A stretch of DNA of 33,378 bases, from NCBI GenBank assembly GCA_020720965.1, contig DYNS01000003.1:1-33378 (forward strand), written 5' to 3'. Under the pieces are notes generated by a model. The model was given only the letters and a program-made list of their open reading frames with translations, did not search any database and had not been told where the DNA came from. The stretch comes from Anaerolinea sp. (GTDB lineage Bacteria; Chloroflexota; Anaerolineae; Anaerolineales; Villigracilaceae). Positions 17,798-26,051 of this stretch are shown piece by piece. Made by a program: the position numbers and the translations under genes. Numbering within the stretch: the stretch's first letter is position 1; each line of letters opens with the position of its first letter.

Positions 17798-18724
17798 TCA
17801 CCAACGATTCAGCGCCGAGGCGAGGTAGGCTTTTACCTGCGCCGAAGCATTTTCCCCTGCCTCAAACCACCGAATTTGGGAATCGCCCTCCTTAAACCAG
17901 TTCGCCTGCCGCCGGACGAAGATTCTCGTTAAGCGCCGCATTTGGGCTTTGGCTTCCTCCTCGCTCATCTCCCCGCGCAGGACAGCCGCCGCTTCGCGGT
18001 AGCCGATGGCGGACAGGCTGGGCAGGCTGGGGTCGTAGCCGGTGTTTAGCAGGGTTTGCACTTCCTGAAGAAATCCGTTTTGGAACATGGCTTCGATGCG
18101 GGCATCGATTCGGGCATAGAGTTCTGGCCTGGGACGTTGCAAACCGACCTGAATCAGGCGGTAGGGCGAGGGCTGCTGCCCCCTTTGGGCGGAGAAGGCT
18201 CTTCCGGCGCTGAATATCACTTCCAGGGCGCGGACGGTGCGGCGCAGGTTGCGTGCGTCTATGGCGGCGGCGGCGAGGGGGTCGAGTATTCTTAATTTAT
18301 CGTGTAGCCACTGGGGGGAGTTTTGGGCGGCGAGGTTTTCCAGCACCTGACGCAGTCGGGGGTCTGCCTGCACGGGGGGCGGTGTCCAGCCCTGGGTGAC
18401 GGCGCGGACGTATTGACCGGTTCCGCCGACCAGCAGGGGGAGATGATTTCGCTGGTGAATGGCTTGGATGACGAGGCGGGCTTCCGCCTGGAATTGTGCC
18501 AGGGACCAGGTTTCGTTGGGGTCGGCGACATCGATGAGGTGGTGCGGAATCCCTTTTCGTTCTTCCAGGCTGGGTTTGGCGGTGCCAATGTCCATGCCCC
18601 GGTAGAGCAGGCGCGAATCGGCGGAGATGATTTCGGCGTTGAGGTCTTGCGCCAGGGCAATGGCGAGGTCGGTTTTGCCTACGGCGGTGGCTCCGAGCAG
18701 GACGAGGAGGGGCGGTTGGGTCAT
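17798..18724 (-). CDS. miaA: tRNA dimethylallyltransferase
   Basis: LLGATAVGKTDLAIALAQDLNAEIISADSRLLYRGMDIGTAKP; PLLVGGTGQYVRAV. Confidence 0.93.
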   Translation of the reverse strand: MTQPPLLVLLGATAVGKTDLAIALAQDLNAEIISADSRLLYRGMDIGTAKPSLEERKGIPHHLIDVADPNETWSLAQFQAEARLVIQAIHQRNHLPLLVGGTGQYVRAVTQGWTPPPVQADPRLRQVLENLAAQNSPQWLHDKLRILDPLAAAAIDARNLRRTVRALEVIFSAGRAFSAQRGQQPSPYRLIQVGLQRPRPELYARIDARIEAMFQNGFLQEVQTLLNTGYDPSLPSLSAIGYREAAAVLRGEMSEEEAKAQMRRLTRIFVRRQANWFKEGDSQIRWFEAGENASAQVKAYLASALNRW

Positions 18725-18727
18725 GGG

Positions 18728-19084
18728 TTATGTCAGGTGGGATGTGACGTTTTGAAAGTGTTCGATGTTGGTTTGGGGTTGGGTTTCGATGGCGATAGCG
18801 TCACATTGCCAGAAGTCCAGGTTGTGTTGGCTGGCGTAGTGTTGGGCAGCGGCGTGCATGTGTTTTAGTTTGCGGGGGGTGAGGGCTTCTTCTGGCAAGC
18901 CAAAGCGGCGGTTGGAGCGGGTTTTTACTTCTACAAAGATGGTTTGGTCTTGCAGGCGGGCAACCAGGTCAATTTCGCCGTAGGGGGTGCGGGCGTTGGT
19001 TTCGATGATTTGGTAGCCGTGTTCTTGCAGGTATTGGGCGGCGGTGCTTTCTCCCCATTTGCCGAGGGTTTGGTTGTGGTTCAT
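18728..19084 (-). CDS. YraN/UPF0102-family endonuclease-like protein
   Basis: LGKWGESTAAQYLQEHGYQIIETNARTPYGEIDLVARLQDQTIFVEVKTRSNRRFG; start at MNHNQ. Confidence 0.88.
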   Translation of the reverse strand: MNHNQTLGKWGESTAAQYLQEHGYQIIETNARTPYGEIDLVARLQDQTIFVEVKTRSNRRFGLPEEALTPRKLKHMHAAAQHYASQHNLDFWQCDAIAIETQPQTNIEHFQNVTSHLT

Positions 19085-19097
19085 GGGGTTTCCCTTT

Positions 19098-19125
19098 CCA
19101 CAGCCCGCCCAAAGGCGGGCTGTGG
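19098..19125. repeat. 12-bp perfect inverted repeat between the secreted-protein gene and yraN-like gene
   Basis: CCACAGCCCGCC-CAAA-GGCGGGCTGTGG; no T-tract. Confidence 0.6.
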
Positions 19126-19139
19126 GGGTGTTTGGGGGG

Positions 19140-20846
19140 TTATTCGGCGTAATCTTCCACGACGTATTCGTCATCAATTTCGCCGTCTCCGTTCAGGTCT
19201 ACGCCGAAGTACATGCCTTCGGGGTTTTCATCTGTCCATTCGGCGTAGTTGATGTAGACGAGAGCGCCTTCTTGCAGGGTGATGGCTTCGGCGCTAAATT
19301 CTTCTTCCAATTCTTCGGTGATGCGGGTCATGTAGAAGTTGAATTCGCCCTCGGCGTTGAGTTTTTCGGTGTTGATGAGCAGGTCTCCGGCTTTGTCGTC
19401 CAGCCAGGCGGTGATGATTCCGCCGCCGGTGATGTCTGCGCCGTAGATTTCAAAGTAGTAGTCGGCGGCGGCAGGGTTTTCGATGCCGAAGATGATGCTG
19501 GGTGATTCGTCTGCCAGGGTTTCGTAGGCAATCCCGCCTTCTTGCGGGTAAAAGTAGGCGATGTCCACCTGCCCTGGGGTGAGGTAAATTTGCTCGATGC
19601 CGATGCTGTATCCGGGTCCGATGAGGACGAGGTCGGTAAGGGTTTCTTCGGCAAGTTCGGAGCCGTCCACTTCGATGGTAACGTCCAACCCGGCGGGCAG
19701 GCTGTAGATGGGTTCCGGGGCGTTCATGCTGGCTTCCATGCGGAATTGGGTGTAAGAGGCGCCGGCAATTTCGTTTACGATTTTGCCGTCCACATAGCCC
19801 AGGCGTTTGCCGTTTTCATCGGTTATCAGGATGTGCCCTTCGCCATCCAAAAAGATTTGGTTGTATTGAGGGGCGGGCGCGGCGAGTTTTGCGCCCAAGG
19901 CGGAGGAGGCTTCTCCGCTACAAAAGGGGCATTCCTGTTCAACCAGCCGGGCGGAGGTGGGGGTTAAATCCAGGGTGGCGGTTTCGGCGTTGCCCGACCA
20001 TACGTCCGATTCTACCTGCGGGTTGATGGAGGTTTCATACGTCCAAGAGTCGTCCCTCGAATCCACCAGCAGTTCGCGGGTTTCGCCGGGGTAGTTGTTG
20101 TCGTAAACGAGAATGGCGTACATGCCATCGCCTTTGTCTTGCACGCCAACGGGGGTAATGGCATGACCGCTGCCCTCGGCGTTGTAGATGCCGATGGTGT
20201 AGGTTTCGGTGTTGGGGTCCATCTCTTGCACTATTTGCAAAATTTCCATGGGCGTACCGCGTACAACGCTGGCATAGGTGGGGGCTACGGTTTGGGTTGC
20301 CCACCAATAGGCAAGCTCGCGTTGCAGGGCTTCGTCTTCGATGCTCAGTTGGTTGGCAAACTCGCCGCCGAAGTCTTGCGGGGGAATTTGCCCGGTGTAC
20401 ATCATCATACTCAGGGCAGCCATGCCCTCGCAGTGACCGCCGGCCATGGCGCCGTTAATTTGCTCCATCCATTGCTCGGCGGGCGGGGTGAGGATGCACT
20501 CCTCGCCGTTCAGGTCGGCGCAAACCTGGTCGCCGAACATGCGGCGCAGCTCTGCCGGGGTCAGGTTGGTCACGGGCAGGTCATCGCCATAGTTGGGGAA
20601 GCTGAATCCGTTTTGTTGGGGGTCGAAGCCGAGGGGGGATTCTCCCGTTTCGGGGGCGGGTTCCGGCTGTGATTCTGATTCTTCTGAGGCGGTTTCCGCT
20701 TCGGGGGCGGGTTCTTCTCCCAGGGGTTGAGTTTCGGCGGCGGGGGTTTCTCCCTCCGAGAGGAACAGGGCTGCCCCGCCCACGAGCGCGGCAAGCAGGC
20801 AGCAGCCCAGGACGGCAAACAGGATGAGGGGGGTTATCTTCTTCAT
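19140..20846 (-). CDS. Predicted secreted/membrane-anchored papain-like-fold protein with Pro/Glu-rich linker and C-terminal EF-hand-like motif
   Basis: N-terminal hydrophobic helix, acidic linker, GGHCEGMAALSMMMYTG / GSGHAITPVGVQ / YAILVYDNNYPGE spacing, C-terminal DLNGDGEIDDEY. Confidence 0.7.
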   Translation of the reverse strand: MKKITPLILFAVLGCCLLAALVGGAALFLSEGETPAAETQPLGEEPAPEAETASEESESQPEPAPETGESPLGFDPQQNGFSFPNYGDDLPVTNLTPAELRRMFGDQVCADLNGEECILTPPAEQWMEQINGAMAGGHCEGMAALSMMMYTGQIPPQDFGGEFANQLSIEDEALQRELAYWWATQTVAPTYASVVRGTPMEILQIVQEMDPNTETYTIGIYNAEGSGHAITPVGVQDKGDGMYAILVYDNNYPGETRELLVDSRDDSWTYETSINPQVESDVWSGNAETATLDLTPTSARLVEQECPFCSGEASSALGAKLAAPAPQYNQIFLDGEGHILITDENGKRLGYVDGKIVNEIAGASYTQFRMEASMNAPEPIYSLPAGLDVTIEVDGSELAEETLTDLVLIGPGYSIGIEQIYLTPGQVDIAYFYPQEGGIAYETLADESPSIIFGIENPAAADYYFEIYGADITGGGIITAWLDDKAGDLLINTEKLNAEGEFNFYMTRITEELEEEFSAEAITLQEGALVYINYAEWTDENPEGMYFGVDLNGDGEIDDEYVVEDYAE

Positions 20847-20871
20847 TCTAAGGCTCACTTTTCTCAATAAA

Positions 20872-21693
20872 TTAGGCGTTTGCCAGCCCGGTAATGGCGC
20901 GGAAGGCGGAATAGGCTTGCGCCATATCTTCGGCTTGTACCGAGACGAGGGTGTCTTCTCTCTGGCTGTTGGGCAGGCGGGAGGCGCGGTCTGCCATGTC
21001 GGAGGTCATCAGTTGCACGGTGACGAGAATGGGCGTTTCCAGGGTGTAGGGGGCGGGGGCGATTCCTTGTTGCAGGTGCAGGACAGCCTGTTTGGCGGCA
21101 TCCTGAATGAGGCGCTGGGTAACGGCGGGGGGCAGGCATTCCGCCGAGGTGCGCCCGGTTGCCTGTTTGACGATGGCGGTTTGCATTTCTCCCAAAAAGT
21201 CCACTGTTTGGGCGCAGGCGGTTTGGTCGCCGGTGACCATGATGACCGGCACGCCAAAATGCCCGGCGAGAGCGCCGTTTAACCCATATTCGCCGGTGAG
21301 TTGGTCGTTGAGCCACAGGTTGGCAACGCACTTGCTGGACCAGGTGTGGTCTAGTACGGCGTTTTGCGAACCCTGGCGGGCGTGATACCCAACGAAGATG
21401 ACTCCGTCCACATCTTCGGCGATGCCTTGCATCATGGAGAAGGGGGCGGAGGTGCTGGCGTTGAGGCGGGCGCGGGGGTCCAGCTCTTCAATGAGGATGT
21501 TGACCCCGTTCCAGTGACCATCCGCCACGAGGACATCTGTCGCCCCGGCTTCGACTGCTCCGGCAATGGCGGCGTTTACGTCTGCGGTCATCAGGTGGCG
21601 AAAACGGGCGTATTCGTAATGTCCGGGCGTTACCTGGTCCCAGTTTACAACGCCGGTAATGCCTTCCATATCCGCTGCGATTAAGATTTTCAT
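20872..21693 (-). CDS. M55-family D-aminopeptidase (DppA-like)
   Basis: MKILIAADMEGITGVVNWDQV, DGHWNG, FVGYHARQGS..LDHTWSS, NGALAGHFGVPVIMVTGDQ. Confidence 0.87.
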   Translation of the reverse strand: MKILIAADMEGITGVVNWDQVTPGHYEYARFRHLMTADVNAAIAGAVEAGATDVLVADGHWNGVNILIEELDPRARLNASTSAPFSMMQGIAEDVDGVIFVGYHARQGSQNAVLDHTWSSKCVANLWLNDQLTGEYGLNGALAGHFGVPVIMVTGDQTACAQTVDFLGEMQTAIVKQATGRTSAECLPPAVTQRLIQDAAKQAVLHLQQGIAPAPYTLETPILVTVQLMTSDMADRASRLPNSQREDTLVSVQAEDMAQAYSAFRAITGLANA

Positions 21694-22595
21694 GGGTTCT
21701 CCGTGTTTGTGTTGGGTGAAGAAAAAAGCCACTGCTCCAATTTACGCCCCAGCAAGGGGTAGTGATAATCCCTCCCGCGCAGGACTTGCAAACCTGCCCA
21801 TTGCCCCAAAAGGTGATACAGCGGGCTTAAGAGCAAAACCAAACCGCTCAGGCACATCCAACCGATGCCAAAAATCAGCAGGTAGCCCAGCAAGGCATCA
21901 TCCCCGGCGCTGACAATGGGGAGGAAGGCAAAGACCGAGAGGATGTATAGAATGCCCAAACCGAGCGAGATAATTCCCCCCACTGCCTGGTACACCACCG
22001 TCTGCGCCGACTGAAAACGCAAAAACAGAGAGCGTTTGCCTTCCAGCACCCAGGCGGCGGCGGGGGCGAGAAGCCCCCAAAGGGGGAAGATGACCAGAAA
22101 ATGCCCCAGCCCCGCCACAACCGAATCCATTGCGGCTTCTGGTAGGGGCGCTTGCGGGTCGGAATCGTAGCCGAGGAAGGCTGCCAGCCGCGTTCCCAGC
22201 AGCGGGTAACGGAAATCCAGCCCCAGGGCGCACATCACCGCACCCAAAAGGGGCGGAAGGAGGTATGCCGCAAAGAGAAACAGGACGGAGAGGAACATCA
22301 ACACCATCCAAATAGCCAGAAGGGCATCTATGGAGGCGGAATCCCGTTCTGCGAAGACGCTTAGTGGCACCAGTAGTAAAGTTAGAAAGATGAGGACTAC
22401 CATGTAAACCAGTATCCACACCGTGTAGCCCAGAGAGTGATACCCGTAGGCTTGCAGGCTCTGAAACGCGGCGTAACGCGATTTTTCGCGCTGACTTGCC
22501 CACAGCGCCACCGGCAAAACCGCCCCATACCCCATGAGTAAAACCGAAAGGTGAGCCAGAACCGCCAAAATCCGTTCCTCGGTGTTCGGTTTCAT
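21690..22595 (-). CDS. DUF4870-like multi-pass membrane protein
   Basis: NTEERILAVLAHLSVLLMGYGAVLPVALWASQREKSRYAAFQSLQA; many hydrophobic helices; 4-bp overlap with the M55 gene. Confidence 0.75.
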   Translation of the reverse strand: MKPNTEERILAVLAHLSVLLMGYGAVLPVALWASQREKSRYAAFQSLQAYGYHSLGYTVWILVYMVVLIFLTLLLVPLSVFAERDSASIDALLAIWMVLMFLSVLFLFAAYLLPPLLGAVMCALGLDFRYPLLGTRLAAFLGYDSDPQAPLPEAAMDSVVAGLGHFLVIFPLWGLLAPAAAWVLEGKRSLFLRFQSAQTVVYQAVGGIISLGLGILYILSVFAFLPIVSAGDDALLGYLLIFGIGWMCLSGLVLLLSPLYHLLGQWAGLQVLRGRDYHYPLLGRKLEQWLFSSPNTNTENP

Positions 22596-24148
22596 AGGGC
22601 GGGTTTTACCTTGCGCCAGGCTTCGGCGGCGGTTGCCTGTTCGTAAGCGTAACCGAGGCGGAAGAGGGTGTCTTCGCGGTAATCCGGCGCGAAGAAGTGA
22701 ATGCCAAGCGGCAGACCGGCTTCATCCAACCCGGCGGGGAGCGAAATGCCCGGAACCCCGGCATGGTTGCCGGTGACGAGGAGTTGGTCGGCGTACTGCA
22801 TCAGCACCGAGTCGCCGAAGACGCCGCCCATCCGAAAGGCGGGCGAGGGGGTGGAGGGAGTCAGCAGGGCATCGACTTGTGTAAATGCCTGGTCAAAATC
22901 CTGGCGGATGAGGGAGCGAATTTTGAGGGCGCGGTTGTAATACTGCTCACTATATTGGGCAGCCGAAACGTACATGCCCATCAGAATCCGCAGTTTGGGC
23001 TGAGCGCCAAACCCCTCGGCGCGGGATTTGCGGTATAGGGAGCGCAAATCTCCGCTGCGTTCCGGGCTGCGATAGCCGTACTTTACCCCATCGTAGCGGT
23101 GTAGGTTGGAGGCGGCTTCGACCCGCGAGATAACAAAGTAAGCGGGGATGCCAAATTTGGTGTGCGGCATGGCAATCCCCTCCACAATCTCTGCGCCCTG
23201 GGCGGCGAGACGTTCGGCGGCATCGTACACTTTTTGGAGGATGGCGGCGGGCAGGGGTTGTTCGGTCAGGCTTCCGTTAGAGTCCATGTAGGTAATGCGG
23301 AAATAGTCTGGCGAGAGACCAATTTTTAGCCCACGCACGCCTTTTTCCATCTCTGCCAGGTAATCTGGCACGGGCAGGTTGGCGGCAGTGGAGTCGTGCG
23401 GGTCTGCGCCCGCCATCACTTGCAAGGCAAGGGCAGAATCGGCAACCGTGCGGCTGAGGGGTCCAGGGCAATCCAGCGAGGAGCCGAAGGCAATTAACCC
23501 ATAACGGGAGACTCGCCCGTAGGTCGGTTTGAGTCCCACCACCCCGCAGTATGCCGCAGGCAGGCGAATGGAGCCAGCCGTATCGGTTCCGAGGGAAATT
23601 GCCCCCTCAAACGCGGCAACCGCCGCCGCCGACCCGCCGGAAGAGCCACCCGGAACGTGGTCTGTGTTCCAGGGGTTGCGCGGCGCAGGCTGAAAAGCGG
23701 AAGACTCGTTGGATGAGCCAAAGGTGAATTCGTCCAGGTTTACTTTGCCCAGCACAATCGCGCCAGCCGCCTCCAGACGGTCTACGGCGGTGGCGGTGTA
23801 GGGGGCAATGAAATTTGCCAAAATTTTGGAGGCGGCGGTGGAGGGGGTATCTTCTACGGTGAAGATGTCTTTGACGGTTATCGGAACCCCGGCGAGGGGT
23901 CCTGCATCCTGCCCGGCGGCGATTTGCGCGTCTATGGCGGCGGCTTGTTTGCGGGCGCGGTCTGCCGTCAGGGTGATGAAGGCGTGGATTTTATCCGGTT
24001 CGGCTTGCGGGTCGCCTCCTACCCTGCCGGGGGAGCCATCCACTTTGGCAATGTGGGCGAGGTGGGATTCCAGCACCTCGAGGGCGGTTACCTCCCGCGC
24101 ACGTACCTTGCGGGCAATTTCCTGGGCAGAGAGTTCAAAGAATTCCAT
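22592..24148 (-). CDS. gatA: Asp-tRNA(Asn)/Glu-tRNA(Gln) amidotransferase subunit A
   Basis: Amidase signature PGGSSGGSAAAVAAFEGAISLGTDTAGSIRLPAAYCGVVGLKPTYGRVSRYGLIAFGSSLDCPGPLSRTV. Confidence 0.95.
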   Translation of the reverse strand: MEFFELSAQEIARKVRAREVTALEVLESHLAHIAKVDGSPGRVGGDPQAEPDKIHAFITLTADRARKQAAAIDAQIAAGQDAGPLAGVPITVKDIFTVEDTPSTAASKILANFIAPYTATAVDRLEAAGAIVLGKVNLDEFTFGSSNESSAFQPAPRNPWNTDHVPGGSSGGSAAAVAAFEGAISLGTDTAGSIRLPAAYCGVVGLKPTYGRVSRYGLIAFGSSLDCPGPLSRTVADSALALQVMAGADPHDSTAANLPVPDYLAEMEKGVRGLKIGLSPDYFRITYMDSNGSLTEQPLPAAILQKVYDAAERLAAQGAEIVEGIAMPHTKFGIPAYFVISRVEAASNLHRYDGVKYGYRSPERSGDLRSLYRKSRAEGFGAQPKLRILMGMYVSAAQYSEQYYNRALKIRSLIRQDFDQAFTQVDALLTPSTPSPAFRMGGVFGDSVLMQYADQLLVTGNHAGVPGISLPAGLDEAGLPLGIHFFAPDYREDTLFRLGYAYEQATAAEAWRKVKPAL

Positions 24149-24468
24149 TATTTCAAATCCTGGTGTGGAATTTCCGGCACGACAATATAACCATCTGCCA
24201 CTTCTGGCGCGGTGCGTAACAGGCGGGCGGGGTTAGGGTGGCGGAGAATCTCGTCCTCCCGCAGGGCAGGGGAGGCGGCGGGGGGGTACGAAACGCCATG
24301 CGAGGCGGCGGGGGTTTGGGGGTCCAGGGGAATGGCTTGCAGTTCGTGAATGGCTTTGAGTTGGTTGTTCAATTGCTTTCGCAGGTATTCCGCTTCTTCG
24401 GCGGTGAGTTCCAGCGCGGCAAGTTCCACAAGGTGAGTAAACAGTTCGGGGGTAATTTCTTCGCTCAT
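24148..24468 (-). CDS. gatC: Asp-tRNA(Asn)/Glu-tRNA(Gln) amidotransferase subunit C
   Basis: LVELAALELTAEEAEYLRKQLNNQLKAIHELQ; LREDEI; directly upstream of gatA. Confidence 0.88.
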   Translation of the reverse strand: MSEEITPELFTHLVELAALELTAEEAEYLRKQLNNQLKAIHELQAIPLDPQTPAASHGVSYPPAASPALREDEILRHPNPARLLRTAPEVADGYIVVPEIPHQDLK

Positions 24469-24521
24469 GGCTCCATCCTTTCGGGTCGGGATTATACCCC
24501 GGATGGATTTGAATCATTTTC

Positions 24522-24550
24522 TTGACGATACCGCCTGCGGGTGGTATCCT
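24522..24550 (+). promoter_or_regulatory. Sigma70-type promoter of the Thr-leader operon (TTGACG - 17 nt - TATCCT)
   Basis: TTGACG 24522-24527, TATCCT 24545-24550. Confidence 0.7.
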
Positions 24551-24560
24551 TGCGCCCGTG

Positions 24561-24650
24561 ATGAACCCAACCCTGATTGTTGACACCAATACCACTACTA
24601 CCACCCGCTCCCGTCTGGCTGCGGGGCTTTGGTGTTCAGGGAAAGCGTAA
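24561..24650 (+). CDS. Putative threonine-rich leader peptide MNPTLIVDTNTTTTTRSRLAAGLWCSGKA (alternative GTG start at 24558)
   Basis: Seven Thr codons within the first 15 codons including five consecutive; followed by stem-loops and a terminator before the aminotransferase gene. Confidence 0.72.
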   Translation: MNPTLIVDTNTTTTTRSRLAAGLWCSGKA

Positions 24651-24695
24651 GCGGCAAAAGCCGCAGACGCGCAAAACTGGCAAGCCAACGCCCCG
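24622..24695 (+). promoter_or_regulatory. Predicted antiterminator pairing, mutually exclusive with the terminator
   Basis: CGGGGCTTTGG (24622-24632) can pair with CCAACGCCCCG (24685-24695), 10 of 11 positions Watson-Crick. Confidence 0.6.
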
Positions 24696-24716
24696 AAGCC
24701 TTCGGGGCGTTTTTTT
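24687..24716 (+). terminator. Attenuator rho-independent terminator
   Basis: AACGCCCCGAA-GCC-TTCGGGGCGTT with T-run to 24716. Confidence 0.88.
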
Positions 24717-24741
24717 ATACCGACTCACAAGGAGAAATCAA

Positions 24742-26046
24742 ATGAATATTTCACACGAAACCCCTGTATACGCCGTGCCGGATGCCAACCTGACCCCCGT
24801 TAGTGGGCATTTGCATGACCTGATGGACATTCCGCCCTCACGCATGTTCCTCATCAACAAGTCGCTCAAGGTCTATCAGCAGAACAACCCCGGCGCACCG
24901 GTGTATGATGCCTCGCAGGGCGATGGCGGCGCATCCCTACCGGGGGTTCCCAAAGCCCTTTTGGAACGCGCCAATCAGTTGCAGATAGAACATGGCACTT
25001 CCTACGATATGCCCTTCGGCACCGAAGCCTACCGCAAATCGGTGGTGGAGCAGTATTGGAAGTTGGATGCCGGGCTGGGTGTGGGTCCCGCCAACGTGCT
25101 GGGTACCAGCGGCGGGCGGGATGCCCTCATCAAAGCCTACCAGGCGATGATGGCGCTTGGCTATGGGCGGCAAGGCGATGTGGTCATGGTTTCCCGCGTT
25201 CCCTGGATTTCGTATAACTGGGGTCCTTACGGCGTAGGCGCAAACGTCCTGTGGACTCCCGGCGACCCGGCGCAGGGTTGGGCATATTCCGAGGATGCCA
25301 TTCGCGCCAGTGTGGCGTTTGCCGCCCAAAGCGGGCGCAAGGTGGCGGGCTTGGTCATCACCAATCCCGATAACCCCACCGGCTTAACCATCCCGGTAGA
25401 AAAGCAGGTTTCGCTGGCAAAGGCGGCATTGGAAGCCGGGGTTGCCTATGTGCTGTTCGACTGGATGTATCACTATGTGACCGATGAAAGCCCGATGGAC
25501 CTCAATACCTTCCTGCCGCACTTCAGCGCGGAAGAACGCAAACGCCTGATGTTTTTGGATGGCATTACCAAAAGCCTGGGCGGTTCCAACATCCGCAACT
25601 GTCATCTCATTGCGGATGAGAGCGTGATTAAGTTCACGGTTGCGCGGTCTTCTCATGGGGTCATTCCCACCTTTTACTCGTTGGCAGTGGCGATGGCGGC
25701 TTACGAAATTGGCTACCTGGAAGCGGCAAAGACCATCATCGAGCCGACCAACGCCAGCCGGGTGGTGTTGAAGGAACTGCTGGCAAAGAGCGGTTTGCAG
25801 CACATCATCGGCAAGGGCTATTACGCCTTCATCAACGTTGGGGAATACATCCGCGCCAAGGGCTGGCAAGATACCGAGCCGCTTGGTCAATACCTGGCAG
25901 AAAACTTTGGGGTTGCGGTTGTGCCGGGAGCCTTCTTCTCCCCCTTTGATGGTGATTGGATTCGCTTCTCCTACGCCACCCCCGTTCAGCGCACCCAGGG
26001 CGCATGGGAGCGGCTTATGGCAGGGTTAGAGTCTCTTAAGGGCTAA
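24742..26046 (+). CDS. PLP-dependent aminotransferase class I/II
   Basis: GTSGGRDALIKAYQAMM, ITNPDNPTGLTIP, FLDGITKSLGGSNIRNCHL (PLP Lys); RBS AAGGAG; start 24742 instead of the ORF track start 24577. Confidence 0.88.
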   Translation: MNISHETPVYAVPDANLTPVSGHLHDLMDIPPSRMFLINKSLKVYQQNNPGAPVYDASQGDGGASLPGVPKALLERANQLQIEHGTSYDMPFGTEAYRKSVVEQYWKLDAGLGVGPANVLGTSGGRDALIKAYQAMMALGYGRQGDVVMVSRVPWISYNWGPYGVGANVLWTPGDPAQGWAYSEDAIRASVAFAAQSGRKVAGLVITNPDNPTGLTIPVEKQVSLAKAALEAGVAYVLFDWMYHYVTDESPMDLNTFLPHFSAEERKRLMFLDGITKSLGGSNIRNCHLIADESVIKFTVARSSHGVIPTFYSLAVAMAAYEIGYLEAAKTIIEPTNASRVVLKELLAKSGLQHIIGKGYYAFINVGEYIRAKGWQDTEPLGQYLAENFGVAVVPGAFFSPFDGDWIRFSYATPVQRTQGAWERLMAGLESLKG

Positions 26047-26051
26047 GAATT

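Noticed and set aside
19098-19125. Strong hairpin as a terminator for the secreted-protein gene
   Set aside because: No T-tract on either strand; kept only as an inverted repeat.
24577-24741. N-terminal extension of the aminotransferase (ORF track start 24577)
   Set aside because: The extension reads through the leader ORF in another frame and the terminator; a proper RBS and ATG exist at 24742.
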